Shown here piece after piece: positions 53,299 through 62,145 of a stretch of 64,000 nt of DNA. The notes under the pieces are model-generated. The model made no database searches, had not been told where the DNA came from, and saw nothing but the letters and a program-made list of their open reading frames with translations. Numbering within the stretch: position 1 is the stretch's first letter; each line of letters begins with the position of its first letter. The stretch is from contig NZ_JAGQFP010000001.1 of the NCBI RefSeq assembly GCF_019090095.1, positions 558,001-622,000 on the forward strand, written 5' to 3'. Source of the stretch: Stutzerimonas stutzeri. Its GTDB lineage: Bacteria; Pseudomonadota; Gammaproteobacteria; Pseudomonadales; Pseudomonadaceae. The translations under genes and the position numbers were made by a program.

Positions 53299-53949
53299 AT
53301 GAACCTGTTCCGCTGTCTGCTGCCCATCGCTTTGCTCGTAAGCGCGCCACTGCATGCTGACGACGATCAACCCCTGACCATCAACGGTTGCGTCATCCAA
53401 CCGGAGAGCAAATGCCCTCACGCCGATCTGCGTGGTGCGGACCTGAGCAACCAGGACATGCGCAAGATGGATCTGACGCAGGCCGACCTCAGCGGCGCCA
53501 ACCTGCGCCACGCCAACCTCGACCTGGCGAATCTGGAGAAGGCCAATCTGTCCGGCGCTACCCTCACCCGGGCCAGCCTGCAACAGACGAATCTGCGCCT
53601 GGCGGATCTGCGCACCGCCCAGTTGATCGCGGTACAGGGCTGGGGGCTGTTCGCCCAGGCCGCGCGGTTCGACGGTGCGAACCTGACCGCTGCCAATCTC
53701 GAGTTCGCCCGCTTGAGCGGGGCGAAGCTACAGCGCGCCAACCTGACCGCTGCCAGTCTGGAAATGACCTGGCTGAGCAAGGCCGACCTCAGTCAGGCCG
53801 ACCTGACCGATGCGAACCTGCAGGAGGCCAAGCTCAACGAAGCCAGCCTCGCGAACGCGACCCTGACCGGCGCACGGCGGCACTATGCAAACTTCCAGGG
53901 CACCTACATGGACGGCTGCCGGGATTGCCCAAGCGACTGGGCGCGCTAG
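53299..53949 (+). CDS. Secreted pentapeptide-repeat protein
   Basis: A 216-residue protein with a signal peptide (MNLFRCLLPIALLVSAPLHA) and about 25 tandem A(D/N)Lxx repeats from residue 45 to 200 (ADLRGADLSNQDMRKMDLTQADLSGANLRHANL...), which fold as a right-handed quadrilateral beta-helix. It ends with a cysteine pair (GCRDCPSDWAR). A similar gene lies beside pedE in P. putida, so it is probably part of the alcohol-oxidation locus. Function unknown; the signal peptide argues against the DNA-gyrase-mimic role of cytoplasmic members. Confidence 0.88.
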   Translation: MNLFRCLLPIALLVSAPLHADDDQPLTINGCVIQPESKCPHADLRGADLSNQDMRKMDLTQADLSGANLRHANLDLANLEKANLSGATLTRASLQQTNLRLADLRTAQLIAVQGWGLFAQAARFDGANLTAANLEFARLSGAKLQRANLTAASLEMTWLSKADLSQADLTDANLQEAKLNEASLANATLTGARRHYANFQGTYMDGCRDCPSDWAR

Positions 53950-53988
53950 GCCTGCGCTGTGCTGCCGGTGCTTCGATGCGCTTTACTG

Positions 53989-54675
53989 ATGGAACCGAAT
54001 TCGCCATCACGGCGCGCTTGCCAGCGGAGGCACACCATCATTCGCATCCCTCAGATTGCGCAGCTCGACAGCCTTCCGCCCTTCGCGGGTCTGGCCCTGG
54101 ATCAGATCGTCCTGCCTCGCACGCCGGCCGAAATCTGTCAGGCGGTCGACGACATGCTGGGCCACGCGCAAATAGGCTTCGATACTGAATCCAAGCCCAC
54201 ATTCCGTGTAGGGGAACTCTCCAGCGGCCCTCACCTTATCCAACTCGCAACGCCCCAAAGAGCCTATCTGTTTCAGATCGGCACCCCAGGCTGCACGGAG
54301 GCGGCGAAACAGGTGCTGGAAGCTGAACAGGTGCTCAAGGTGGGTTTCGGCCTGGGATCCGACCGCGGTCGTCTACGCACCCGGCTTGGGATCGAGCTGC
54401 GGCATAGCATCGACCTTGGATCTGCACTGCGGTACGAAGGCAAGAAGGGCCAGGTCGGGCTGCGTGGTGCGGTGGCGGCGGTCTTGGGCGCCGCCATCCG
54501 CAAGTCACGGAGCGTGTCGACATCCAACTGGGCCAATCCGTGCCTGACGGAGGCTCAGCAGCGCTACGCCGCCAACGATGCCTACGCCGCCCTGATGGTG
54601 TTCCTGGCACTCGGCGACGATCCCGAGCGGCTGCTGGCCGACCACATCAGGCCGGCGCATCGACAGCAATCCTGA
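53989..54675 (+). CDS. RNase D-like 3'-5' exonuclease (DEDDy family)
   Basis: A protein of about 215-228 residues with the exonuclease motifs: Exo I HAQIGFDTESKPTF, Exo II LKVGFGLGSDRGRL, and Exo III YAANDAYAALMVF. It should remove nucleotides from the 3' end of RNA or DNA. The start is unclear. ATG 53989 lacks a ribosome-binding site and gives an N-terminus unlike the rest. A strong GGAGG lies at 54025-54029, followed after six bases by ATC and ATT codons, then the natural-looking start of RIPQIAQLDSLPPF. A rare ATT/ATC start there is possible. Confidence 0.8.
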   Translation: MEPNSPSRRACQRRHTIIRIPQIAQLDSLPPFAGLALDQIVLPRTPAEICQAVDDMLGHAQIGFDTESKPTFRVGELSSGPHLIQLATPQRAYLFQIGTPGCTEAAKQVLEAEQVLKVGFGLGSDRGRLRTRLGIELRHSIDLGSALRYEGKKGQVGLRGAVAAVLGAAIRKSRSVSTSNWANPCLTEAQQRYAANDAYAALMVFLALGDDPERLLADHIRPAHRQQS

Positions 54676-54773
54676 CGGCTCGACGGACGTGGGCGCTCAT
54701 CAGCCGGGCAGCGCTGTGCAACCTTGCGCGCACGATCGCCGTCTACCACAGACGATCCCCAACGGAGATACCC

Positions 54774-55319
54774 GTGGACGGCATGTTTTTTAGCGGCTGG
54801 TCGACCCTGTTTCGCACGCTGGTTATCGGTGTGCTGGCTTATATCAATCTCATCGTGTTGCTGCGTATATCGGGCAGACGCACCCTTTCGAAGATGAATG
54901 CATTCGACCTCATCGTCACCGTGGCGCTGGGCTCGACATTCGCCACCATCCTGTTGAACAAGAGCGTGTCGCTGGCCCAAGGGACGCTGGCGCTCGCCCT
55001 GCTGATCGGTCTGCAGTTCCTGGTGACCTGGACCAGCGTGCGGGTCGGCTGGGTGCGCAAACTGGTGACCGGTGAACCGGCCTTGCTGTACTACAAAGGC
55101 CAAATGTTGAGCGCGGCCATGCGCAAGGCGCGGGTGACCGCCGAAGAAGTCCGCTCTGCCGTGCGCTCCAGTGGCATCTCGGCGCTGGACGACGTCGAGG
55201 CGGTGGTGCTCGAGACGGATGGCAGCTTTAGCGTCGTCAAGACCGGCGCCGGTAATAGTCGCTCCACCTTGGCGGGCGTGGTGACACCTGGCCCAAGGGA
55301 CGTACAGGTGAAACCTTGA
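54774..55319 (+). CDS. DUF421 (YetF/YcaP-type) membrane protein
   Basis: A 181-residue inner-membrane protein with three N-terminal transmembrane helices (FRTLVIGVLAYINLIVLLRISGRRTLSKMNAFDLIVTVALGSTFATILL and AQGTLALALLIGLQFLVTW). The cytoplasmic DUF421 domain carries EPALLYYKGQMLSAAMRKARVTAEEVRSAVRSSGI. The start is GTG 54774 with GGAG six bases upstream; ATG 54783 is less well placed. Function not established. It follows the exonuclease gene by 98 bases. Confidence 0.85.
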   Translation: MDGMFFSGWSTLFRTLVIGVLAYINLIVLLRISGRRTLSKMNAFDLIVTVALGSTFATILLNKSVSLAQGTLALALLIGLQFLVTWTSVRVGWVRKLVTGEPALLYYKGQMLSAAMRKARVTAEEVRSAVRSSGISALDDVEAVVLETDGSFSVVKTGAGNSRSTLAGVVTPGPRDVQVKP

Positions 55320-55442
55320 TTCACCAAGCACCCACGCCGCACGGCTGGCTGTTGAATGCGCAGCACTTGAGCGTTGGTATGAACCTCTTGCCGCGCCAGC
55401 AGTGGCGGCGCCCGGTCCGGAAAAAATATCTTTGAAAGTCGC

Positions 55443-55469
55443 TCAAGTAAAACTTGTACACGCCGATGA
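55443..55469 (+). promoter_or_regulatory. Predicted sigma-28 (FliA) promoter
   Basis: TCAAGTAA, 11 bases, GCCGATGA compares with the flagellar consensus TAAAGTTT-N11-GCCGATAA: seven of eight in the -10 element and five of eight in the -35 element, with exact spacing. It lies 42 bases before the chemoreceptor start. AACTTGTACA occurs twice here (55451 and 55469). Confidence 0.6.
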
Positions 55470-55510
55470 ACTTGTACAACATTCGTACTTTCACTCATCG
55501 GACCTCAAAC

Positions 55511-56827
55511 ATGTTCAACAAGCAGTTGAAGTTGGAGCTAGCGGCGTTGCGCGAAGAAGCCGCAACCACCCGACAGATCAAGGACTCGTTGTACCGGGAG
55601 ATGATGGTGCTGGAGGTTGATCCCAACGGGCACGTTCAGTTCGCCAACCCGGTATTTCTGAACGAGATGGGATTCCGGCTCGGCGATATCGTCGGCCGCT
55701 CGCTCGATAGCTTCTTTTCCGATGAGTTCCGCAAAGAGCCCAACTACGCCAGCCTTAAGCGCGCCATGCAGCGCGCCGAACATTTCAGCGGTGCCTTCCG
55801 CATGCTGCATGCCAACGGAAAGGAGGCCTGGCTGAGGTCGATCTGGCAGCCGGTCAAAGCGGCTGACGGCACGCTGCATCACTTCATCCTGTGCGCCAAC
55901 AACCTGACCCGCACCATCGCGACCTCACGAGAGCATGACAGCATCATCAGTGCGCTCAAACGGTCGACCGCCGTGATCGAATTCGATCTGGACGGGCACG
56001 TCATCACCGCCAACGATCAGTTTCTAAACGCCATGGGCTACCGCCTGGAACAGATCAGGGGCAAGCACCACAGCTTGTTTTGTACCCGCGAAGAAAGCGA
56101 TTCCTCAGCCTACCGCGACTTCTGGGCATGCTTGAACCGAGGCGAGTATGTCGCCGAACGCTTCAAGCGTATCGACGCGCACGGCCAGGTCGTCTGGCTC
56201 GAAGCGTCCTATAATCCTGTACACGACGCGTACGGAAAGTTGTACAAGGTGATCAAGTTCGCAACAGTGATCACCGATCAGGTCAATCGGGAACTGGCGG
56301 TCGCCGAGGCCGCCACCATTGCCTACGACACCTCGCAGCACACCGATCTGAGCGCCCAGCGAGGCGCCGCTGTGGTACAGGAGACGGTCGGCGTCATGCG
56401 CAAGATCGCCGCACAGATGCAGGAAGCATCCGACGGGATCGAAGCGCTGGACAAACAATCGCAGCTCATCAGCGCCATTCTTAAAACCATCAGCGATATC
56501 GCCGATCAGACCAACCTGCTCGCACTGAACGCAGCAATCGAAGCCGCACGGGCCGGCGACCAGGGCCGCGGGTTCGCCGTGGTGGCCGACGAGGTCCGTC
56601 AGCTCGCGGCGCGGACCAGCAAAGCAGCGGGCGAGATCGTCGGTGTTGTCGGCAAGAACCAGGAACTCGCCCAGGCCGCCGTACATAGCATGTCGGCCAG
56701 CCGAAGCCAGGCCGAAAGCGGGCTGGAGCTCGCCAACCAGGCCGGCTCGGTCATCGTCGAAATTCAAGACGGCGCCCAGCGCGTGGTCAGCGCGGTGGGC
56801 CAGTTCGCCAGCCAACTGAAGAACTGA
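55511..56827 (+). CDS. Soluble methyl-accepting chemotaxis protein with two PAS domains
   Basis: A 438-residue chemoreceptor with no membrane segment. PAS 1 spans about residues 30-140 ([20 protein letters not shown]) and PAS 2 about 150-260 ([34 protein letters not shown]). A short signalling domain follows whose hairpin tip is [43 protein letters not shown]. This layout resembles BdlA of P. aeruginosa, a biofilm-dispersion receptor. The ligand (haem, FAD or none) is unknown. ATG 55511 is preferred because it follows the sigma-28-like promoter and leads into a coiled coil. Confidence 0.88.
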   Translation: MFNKQLKLELAALREEAATTRQIKDSLYREMMVLEVDPNGHVQFANPVFLNEMGFRLGDIVGRSLDSFFSDEFRKEPNYASLKRAMQRAEHFSGAFRMLHANGKEAWLRSIWQPVKAADGTLHHFILCANNLTRTIATSREHDSIISALKRSTAVIEFDLDGHVITANDQFLNAMGYRLEQIRGKHHSLFCTREESDSSAYRDFWACLNRGEYVAERFKRIDAHGQVVWLEASYNPVHDAYGKLYKVIKFATVITDQVNRELAVAEAATIAYDTSQHTDLSAQRGAAVVQETVGVMRKIAAQMQEASDGIEALDKQSQLISAILKTISDIADQTNLLALNAAIEAARAGDQGRGFAVVADEVRQLAARTSKAAGEIVGVVGKNQELAQAAVHSMSASRSQAESGLELANQAGSVIVEIQDGAQRVVSAVGQFASQLKN

Positions 56828-56881
56828 ACGCAACTCACCTAAGCCTTCGGATCTACGCTGGCCTTACCAGGCGCAGGTCCG

Positions 56882-57922
56882 TCAGCTCGAACGCTCAGCG
56901 GCGCCTCCGTAGATGTGTTCCCAACGCCAGCCATCCGCCTTGAGCAGCGCGGTCAGCAGCGCTCGGCGTTGCCTTTGCTGCTCGGCATTTCCCGGCAGGC
57001 CCATGTCAGTATCGAGCGGGATTTGCGCACCCTCCAGTGTTGAGACGTCGAGCTCAGGCCCCTTCACTTCGGACGGGAATCCACCCAGATAGTGGGTGCG
57101 TTGCATCTCCAGATGCCTGTCGACAACCGACCCGAGCATCTTGCGCTTGAGTCCGTCCTGGGGAATTTCGTGGGAGACCTGGTCGAGCAATCGCAGCACT
57201 TCGTCGAGCATGACGACCGCCGGAATGACGCTCTTGCTGGCGTGCCGATTGTGAAAGCAGCGGATCACCGGATAGGCGTGATGATTCAGGGTGTGCTCCA
57301 CCAACATCTGGCGGATGTCGCTGGCGTTGTCATAGAAGCGAGAGAAATCGGCGCCGTTCCAGCTGTTGACCACGATCTCCTGTGGCGTGCGCCCCATGCT
57401 GGTGACGAGCAGGCTGAGCTGGTTCTGCAGGCTGACGGCCGACAGCACCGGAACGATGTAGGTAATTGCAGCCGTGATGAAGGTCAACCCGCAGAACGCG
57501 GCGGCACTGGTCAGCACCCGCCAGCCGTCGCCCGAGGCGGCGTAGTCGCCCACGCCTAATGTCGACAGGGTAAAACCGGCGTAGTACAGCGTCTCCCACG
57601 CATTGGCGGCTTGCTTGGTGGTGCCGTTGACCACCGAGCCGGGATCCGAGGCGAGCATCAGAAATAGGCTGAGCCACAAGCAGGCGATCCAGGTCAGCAG
57701 TACTAGCAACAGCACGCACTGGCCGGCATATTCGAGCAGTTTCGATTCCCCTCGCCGCCCCGCCGCGATGAAAAAGCCCTGCCACACCAGCCTGGAGACA
57801 ACATTGGTGATGGTCCCGCCGCCGCGCGACGACAGCGTGGTTTTGGTGATATCTGTCGCCGTAACCAGAAAAAGCACAATGCCCGAGATGAGAAAGACCA
57901 TATCGACGCCGTGTCGCTCCAT
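56882..57922 (-). CDS. Potassium-channel family protein
   Basis: A 346-residue membrane protein with an ion-channel pore: two to four N-terminal helices, a pore loop with selectivity filter TLSTLGVGDYA near residue 130, then a helix (FCGLTFITAAITYIVPVLSAV) and a C-terminal cytoplasmic region of about 180 residues without an RCK signature I can identify. Start uncertain: ATG 57922 used, TTG 57940 possible, neither with a good ribosome-binding site. Convergent with the chemoreceptor, 54 bases apart. Confidence 0.82.
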   Translation of the reverse strand: MERHGVDMVFLISGIVLFLVTATDITKTTLSSRGGGTITNVVSRLVWQGFFIAAGRRGESKLLEYAGQCVLLLVLLTWIACLWLSLFLMLASDPGSVVNGTTKQAANAWETLYYAGFTLSTLGVGDYAASGDGWRVLTSAAAFCGLTFITAAITYIVPVLSAVSLQNQLSLLVTSMGRTPQEIVVNSWNGADFSRFYDNASDIRQMLVEHTLNHHAYPVIRCFHNRHASKSVIPAVVMLDEVLRLLDQVSHEIPQDGLKRKMLGSVVDRHLEMQRTHYLGGFPSEVKGPELDVSTLEGAQIPLDTDMGLPGNAEQQRQRRALLTALLKADGWRWEHIYGGAAERSS

Positions 57923-58108
57923 CGCTAAGGGTTCAGACAATAGGAAGAACGACGGCCGTCGTAAGTTCAGCCCCGGCGCCCGGGCTTTGCTGACACCGCC
58001 GGTCGAAAAGGCACAACGCCACTACAATCCTGCCCCCGGACACGCTGCTTTCAGGTATCTTCGCCGCTCAGAAAATCGCTCACCTGCGCACGTATCGAGG
58101 ACGGCCCG

Positions 58109-59794
58109 ATGTTGGCCTGTTTGAATTCGGATTGGAGTTTTTCAGCCCCCGCGCTGATGGCTCTGCTGGTTGGCCTCGGCGTCGCGGTATTGGCGCGCTG
58201 GGTCCGCCATCAGCGGCAATTTGCCGGCAGTTCCGCCTTTACCTTGATGCATCTCGCCATCCTCTGGTGGCTTGGCGTTGCGGCGCTGGAAATGAGTGTT
58301 CACCAGCAGAGCTGCAAGATGTTCTGGGCTGGCATGGCCTGGCCGGCGATCCTCGGCGTGCCGACATTCTGGTCGGTGTTTCTCTGGCAATACGCCAACA
58401 GCATCCATCGCCCCCTCAGGCCGCTCGCCATCGCCGCCCTGCTGGCGATGCCGGTGCTGTTCTGGTTGCTGGCATTGAGCAATCCCTGGCACTGGCTGTT
58501 CTATGGTGCTGCCAGCGCACCGATTTCATCCGCGCCCAACGCACCGATTGCCTACCAGCATGGGCCGCTGTTCTACCTGGCGGCGGCCTACGGCTACCCG
58601 TTCATGCTGTTCTGCATCGCTATCACCTTGCGCGCAGCGGCGCTCAGCCGTGGCTTGCACCGGCGGCACTACCTGGTGTTTCTGGTGCTCACCACCCTCC
58701 CGTGGGCAGCCAATATCAGTTACGTCGCGCTTGGCTGGACGCTGTTCGGCTTCGATCCCACGCCGTTCAGCTTTGCGCTGACGCTTGCAGGATTCAGCTG
58801 GGCAATCAGCGGGCTGCGTCTGTTCGACCTGTTGCCGATAGCGCGCCATCTGCTGCTCGATGCGCTGATCGACCCGGTGCTGGTGATCGACCCGCAACGC
58901 CGCGTGATCGAGGCCAACCCCGCCGCACTGCGCCTGGCGCACCTGAAGCGCGACTGGCAGGGCCGACCACTGGCGCAATGGCCCTACATAGGCGACTTGC
59001 TGGACAACCTCGTGCAACGGGCGGAGCTCGGAGACGCACCGCAGGTACTGAGCGTCGATGCACAGCAGCAGCACTTCGAGGTCCGCGTTCGCGCGATTTG
59101 CCGCACGACGCGGGAGGGGTCGGTGACACTGGGACAGATGCTCTACCTGCGCGACATCACCCAGTTCCAGCACAGCCAGCAGCAACTGGCCGAAGCGCTG
59201 GCGTTGAGCAAACAGCAGCTGGAGACCATTTCCAGTCTTCATGAAAGCTTGCAGAACCAGGCACTTCGCGATCCGCTGACGGGGCTCTACAACCGTCGTT
59301 ACCTGCAGGAATTCTTTGCCCGCGAGATGGCTCGCGCGCAGCGTGACGGAACACCCATCGTGCTGGCCATGGCCGACCTCGATCACTTCAAAAGGCTGAA
59401 CGACACCTACGGTCATTCAGCCGGTGACGACGCGTTGAAAGGCGTGGCGGCTTTTCTGCTGAGCGGTTTGCGCAACACCGATGCGGTTTTCCGCGTCGGT
59501 GGTGAGGAATTCTTGCTCGTCTTGCCGCGCACCCAGCCGGACGATGCCCTGGCGAAGCTGACGCGGCTGTGCGCGCAATTTGCGGCCCAGCCCCTGGAGA
59601 CGCGTGCCGGCGCGTTACGCCTGACCATGTCCATTGGCGTCGCCTGCTATCCATCGCAAGCCAGCGACCTGGACGGCCTCATGCAACAGGCCGATCGGCA
59701 GCTCTACCTGGCCAAGAACAGCGGGCGAAATCAGGTCAAAGCGGCATCCGACACCCCGGATGCTGGCGTCAGTGCCCTACCACTACCTCACTGA
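58109..59794 (+). CDS. Diguanylate cyclase with 7TM sensor, PAS and GGDEF domains
   Basis: A 561-residue membrane enzyme that makes cyclic di-GMP from GTP. An N-terminal 7TMR-HISK-type region of about seven helices spans residues 1-235. A PAS domain follows near 250-360 (DPQRRVIEANPAALRLAHLKRDWQG), then a short coiled coil and the GGDEF domain from about 385. Its active-site loop is FRVGGEEFLLVLPRT (GGEEF, an active variant) near residue 470, with DLDHFKRLNDTYGHSAGDDAL binding metal and base. No RxxD inhibitory site is evident. The 3' end overlaps the convergent EthD gene by 26 bases. Confidence 0.93.
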   Translation: MLACLNSDWSFSAPALMALLVGLGVAVLARWVRHQRQFAGSSAFTLMHLAILWWLGVAALEMSVHQQSCKMFWAGMAWPAILGVPTFWSVFLWQYANSIHRPLRPLAIAALLAMPVLFWLLALSNPWHWLFYGAASAPISSAPNAPIAYQHGPLFYLAAAYGYPFMLFCIAITLRAAALSRGLHRRHYLVFLVLTTLPWAANISYVALGWTLFGFDPTPFSFALTLAGFSWAISGLRLFDLLPIARHLLLDALIDPVLVIDPQRRVIEANPAALRLAHLKRDWQGRPLAQWPYIGDLLDNLVQRAELGDAPQVLSVDAQQQHFEVRVRAICRTTREGSVTLGQMLYLRDITQFQHSQQQLAEALALSKQQLETISSLHESLQNQALRDPLTGLYNRRYLQEFFAREMARAQRDGTPIVLAMADLDHFKRLNDTYGHSAGDDALKGVAAFLLSGLRNTDAVFRVGGEEFLLVLPRTQPDDALAKLTRLCAQFAAQPLETRAGALRLTMSIGVACYPSQASDLDGLMQQADRQLYLAKNSGRNQVKAASDTPDAGVSALPLPH

Positions 59795-60086
59795 TCTGCC
59801 GAATCGGCGTCAGGTCGGTGTAGTTGGCAATGTCCGCGACGATCTCTTCGGCATGCGGCCCAATACCGGCCTGAAAGGCTTCGAGCGACTCACTGAAGAT
59901 GTGGCACATCGCAATGTAGGGGGCAGGCTCGTCGGGCGTGAAGCCGGCGATGGCCTTGTCGATCGTGTAGTACAGGCACGCATCGCCCATGCGGGCCTTG
60001 AGCAGCGGTAGATGCTTGTCACGGTAGTAGTCATGATCGAATCGGGCACCCGGTGTGTTGGGGTACATCACGCTGACTTTTATCAT
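59769..60086 (-). CDS. EthD-family protein
   Basis: A 105-residue dimeric ferredoxin-like-fold protein, MIKVSVMYPNTPGARFDHDYYRDKHLPLLKARMG..., with the EthD pattern of a conserved DHDYY-x-x-KHLPL and a C-terminal EEIVADIANYTDLTPIRQISEVV. Members stabilise or assist oxygenases and decarboxylases; the real function here is unknown. GAGGAG stands nine bases before ATG 60086. Confidence 0.85.
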   Translation of the reverse strand: MIKVSVMYPNTPGARFDHDYYRDKHLPLLKARMGDACLYYTIDKAIAGFTPDEPAPYIAMCHIFSESLEAFQAGIGPHAEEIVADIANYTDLTPIRQISEVVVGH

Positions 60087-60185
60087 TGCAACGGCTCCTC
60101 GAGCGCGGGCGCTACCCGCAGATAGGGTCGGACAATATTGCACGGTTGCGCACGGACAGCCATGCAGAGAAACCTGCCACTGCCC

Positions 60186-60839
60186 TCAGCCGGCCGCCCG
60201 TTCACCGACCCGCAGAACGCCGGTGTCGATGGCCAGGTGAACCAGCTCGGCGTGCGAACTGACCTGCAGCTTGCTCTTGAGCAGGGTCAGGTAGTTGGAG
60301 ACAGTCTTGCTGCTGATGCACAGTCGCTCGGCGATCAACCGGGTCGGTGTCCCCTTGGCCAGCATCACGAAAATTTCGAACTCGCGTTGGGTCATCCCCT
60401 GCAGGCGCGGGTCCGACGCGTTGGCGGCGACCGGATTGCGCGCCAGCTGAATCGCCAGGGGCTGTTCGATATAGGCATGGCCCGCCAGGATGCGCCGCAC
60501 CGCGTCCACCAGTACCTCGGGCGACGAGCTTTTGGTGATGTAGCCCGCAGCTCCGGCGTCCAGCGCCTGTCGCACCAGTGGCAGCTCATCGTGCATGCTG
60601 AAGAACAACACGCGCAGTTGCGGCAGTCGCTGGAGCAATCGCCGCGTGGTTTCCACCCCGCTGATGCCCGGCAGGCCAACATCCATGATCACCAGGCTGG
60701 GAGGTGCCTCCTGCGCCCTCGCCAGCGCCTGCTCGCCGTCGCAGGCCTCGGTCACCTGCGCCGCGGGAAGCAACACACGCAGCAGGGCGGCGTAGCCTTG
60801 CCTGACCACGGCGTGATCATCGACGAGCAGTATGTTCAT
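60186..60839 (-). CDS. LuxR-family response regulator of quinoprotein locus
   Basis: A 217-residue NarL-type response regulator. Receiver: DDHAVVRQGYAALL, phosphorylated Asp in PSLVIMDVGLPGISG near residue 54, lysine in AAGYITKSS. LuxR helix-turn-helix: MTQREFEIFVMLAKGTPTRLIAERLCISSKTVSNYLTLLKSKLQV. It overlaps the upstream kinase gene by 23 bases. In P. putida a membrane kinase/LuxR regulator pair (PedS2/PedR2) controls the calcium/lanthanide switch between PedE and PedH; this pair is a candidate equivalent, and ExaE/EraR is the other comparison. It may read the CTAC-N7-GTAG motif. Both links are inference. Confidence 0.9.
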   Translation of the reverse strand: MNILLVDDHAVVRQGYAALLRVLLPAAQVTEACDGEQALARAQEAPPSLVIMDVGLPGISGVETTRRLLQRLPQLRVLFFSMHDELPLVRQALDAGAAGYITKSSSPEVLVDAVRRILAGHAYIEQPLAIQLARNPVAANASDPRLQGMTQREFEIFVMLAKGTPTRLIAERLCISSKTVSNYLTLLKSKLQVSSHAELVHLAIDTGVLRVGERAAG

Positions 60840-62145
60840 TCGCTGTTGCCTCCGGGTAAGGAATATCGAGGTAGACGATCCAGCCGCCGCTCCTGCAGTG
60901 GGCGGCCACCAGCGAGCCTTCCAGCGCGCGCGCCCGCTCCTGCATCGAACGCAGGCCGATGCCTGGCCGCCGAGCCGACCGATGACCGACGCCATTGTCC
61001 CGGATCAGCAGCCGTAACCGCCGTCCGCTCAGGCGCAGCCGCACACAGACGAAGCTGGCCTGTGCGTGCTTGGCCACGTTGGTCAGCGACTCCTGTACCA
61101 GTCGATACAAGTGCTCCTTGACCGGCAGTGACAGGCTCGGCAGGCGACGATCGAGCCGCAGGCGCAGCTCGATGCCCTGCGCGCTTTGCCACTGCTCGGC
61201 CAGCAGATGCATGGCCTCGGGCAGCTCGAGATGGTCGAGCATCACCGGATAGAGCTCGCGGGTCAGGCGGCGGAACCCGTCCTGCAACTGCTCGCAGTGC
61301 TCGTCGAGGCGGTGCGCGGTCGTGCTGACCAGGCTGGGCTGGTCCTTGATCGCCTGAAGCAGGCAGGCCTGAGCGCGGATTCCAGCCAGGTATTGGCCCA
61401 GATCATCATGCAGCGCCTGGGCGAGCTGGGTGCGTTCACGCTCCTGCAAGGCCAGGAGCGAGCGCGTCAGATCGTCGTTGTCCCGGCGTGCATCTTCCAA
61501 CGAGCTGACCATGTGGTTGAAGTGTCCAGCCAGTTGCTGCGCCTCGCGCATCGAGCGCGTCGGCAGACGCGTATCGAGCTGGCCTTGCGAAACCCGCCCG
61601 AAGGCTGCAAGCAGTTCGCGCAGCAGCTTCGATGCCGGGCGCACGGCCCAGCGAATCGCCAGCAGGCAGAGCAGCAGCGCAAGGCCGAAAAGCACCAGCA
61701 GCTGACGCAGGGAATCGCGGACCTCCTCGATCTCGTCGTGCGGATCGACGCTCAATTGAAATCCCTGGCCGCCGGACAAGCGGACGGTCAGCGGCGCGGG
61801 AAGCGGATCCGGATACAGGGCCTTCTCCAGCCAGTCGCGCGGCAACGCCGGCGGCGGCGCTTGAGCGGCGTCATCATCCAGCCCATGCACCTTGACGTGG
61901 CGCAGGTGACGGGTCAGTCCGGACTGCAAGGCGGCCGGATCGCGCTGCGCGACCTCCACGAGATAGCCAACCACGGCGCCGGCGGCATTGAGCTCCCGCT
62001 CGACATCGTGACGGGCCTGGCGCAGCAGCACCGCCGTGCAGACACAGGCCACCAGGGTGAAAAACAACGAGACCCACAGACTGATCCGCCAAAGTGCCGA
62101 CATGCGCACCACCCGCAGTGATTGGACCGCTGGCCGGTGCGTCAC
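60817..62145 (-). CDS. Membrane sensor histidine kinase with periplasmic domain (PedS2-like candidate)
   Basis: A 442-residue NarX/UhpB-type kinase. Helix 1 (LWVSLFFTLVACVCTAVLL, residues ~20-40), periplasmic domain of about 110 residues, helix 2 (LLVLFGLALLLCLLAI, ~145-165), HAMP, then HisKA_3 with the phosphorylated histidine in LAQALHDDLGQYLAG near residue 250 and an ATPase with DNGVG and GIGLRSMQERA. The periplasmic part contains acidic runs GLDDDAAQ and DPHDEIEE, possible metal ligands. The GTG start overlaps the cupredoxin stop (GTGA); ATG 62103 is an alternative. Confidence 0.9.
   Translation of the reverse strand: MTHRPAVQSLRVVRMSALWRISLWVSLFFTLVACVCTAVLLRQARHDVERELNAAGAVVGYLVEVAQRDPAALQSGLTRHLRHVKVHGLDDDAAQAPPPALPRDWLEKALYPDPLPAPLTVRLSGGQGFQLSVDPHDEIEEVRDSLRQLLVLFGLALLLCLLAIRWAVRPASKLLRELLAAFGRVSQGQLDTRLPTRSMREAQQLAGHFNHMVSSLEDARRDNDDLTRSLLALQERERTQLAQALHDDLGQYLAGIRAQACLLQAIKDQPSLVSTTAHRLDEHCEQLQDGFRRLTRELYPVMLDHLELPEAMHLLAEQWQSAQGIELRLRLDRRLPSLSLPVKEHLYRLVQESLTNVAKHAQASFVCVRLRLSGRRLRLLIRDNGVGHRSARRPGIGLRSMQERARALEGSLVAAHCRSGGWIVYLDIPYPEATANEHTARR

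Noticed and set aside
60186..62145. Direct naming of the kinase/regulator pair as exaD/exaE
   Set aside because: P. aeruginosa ExaD is described as a soluble kinase, while this one has two membrane helices and a periplasmic domain, so gene symbols were withheld.
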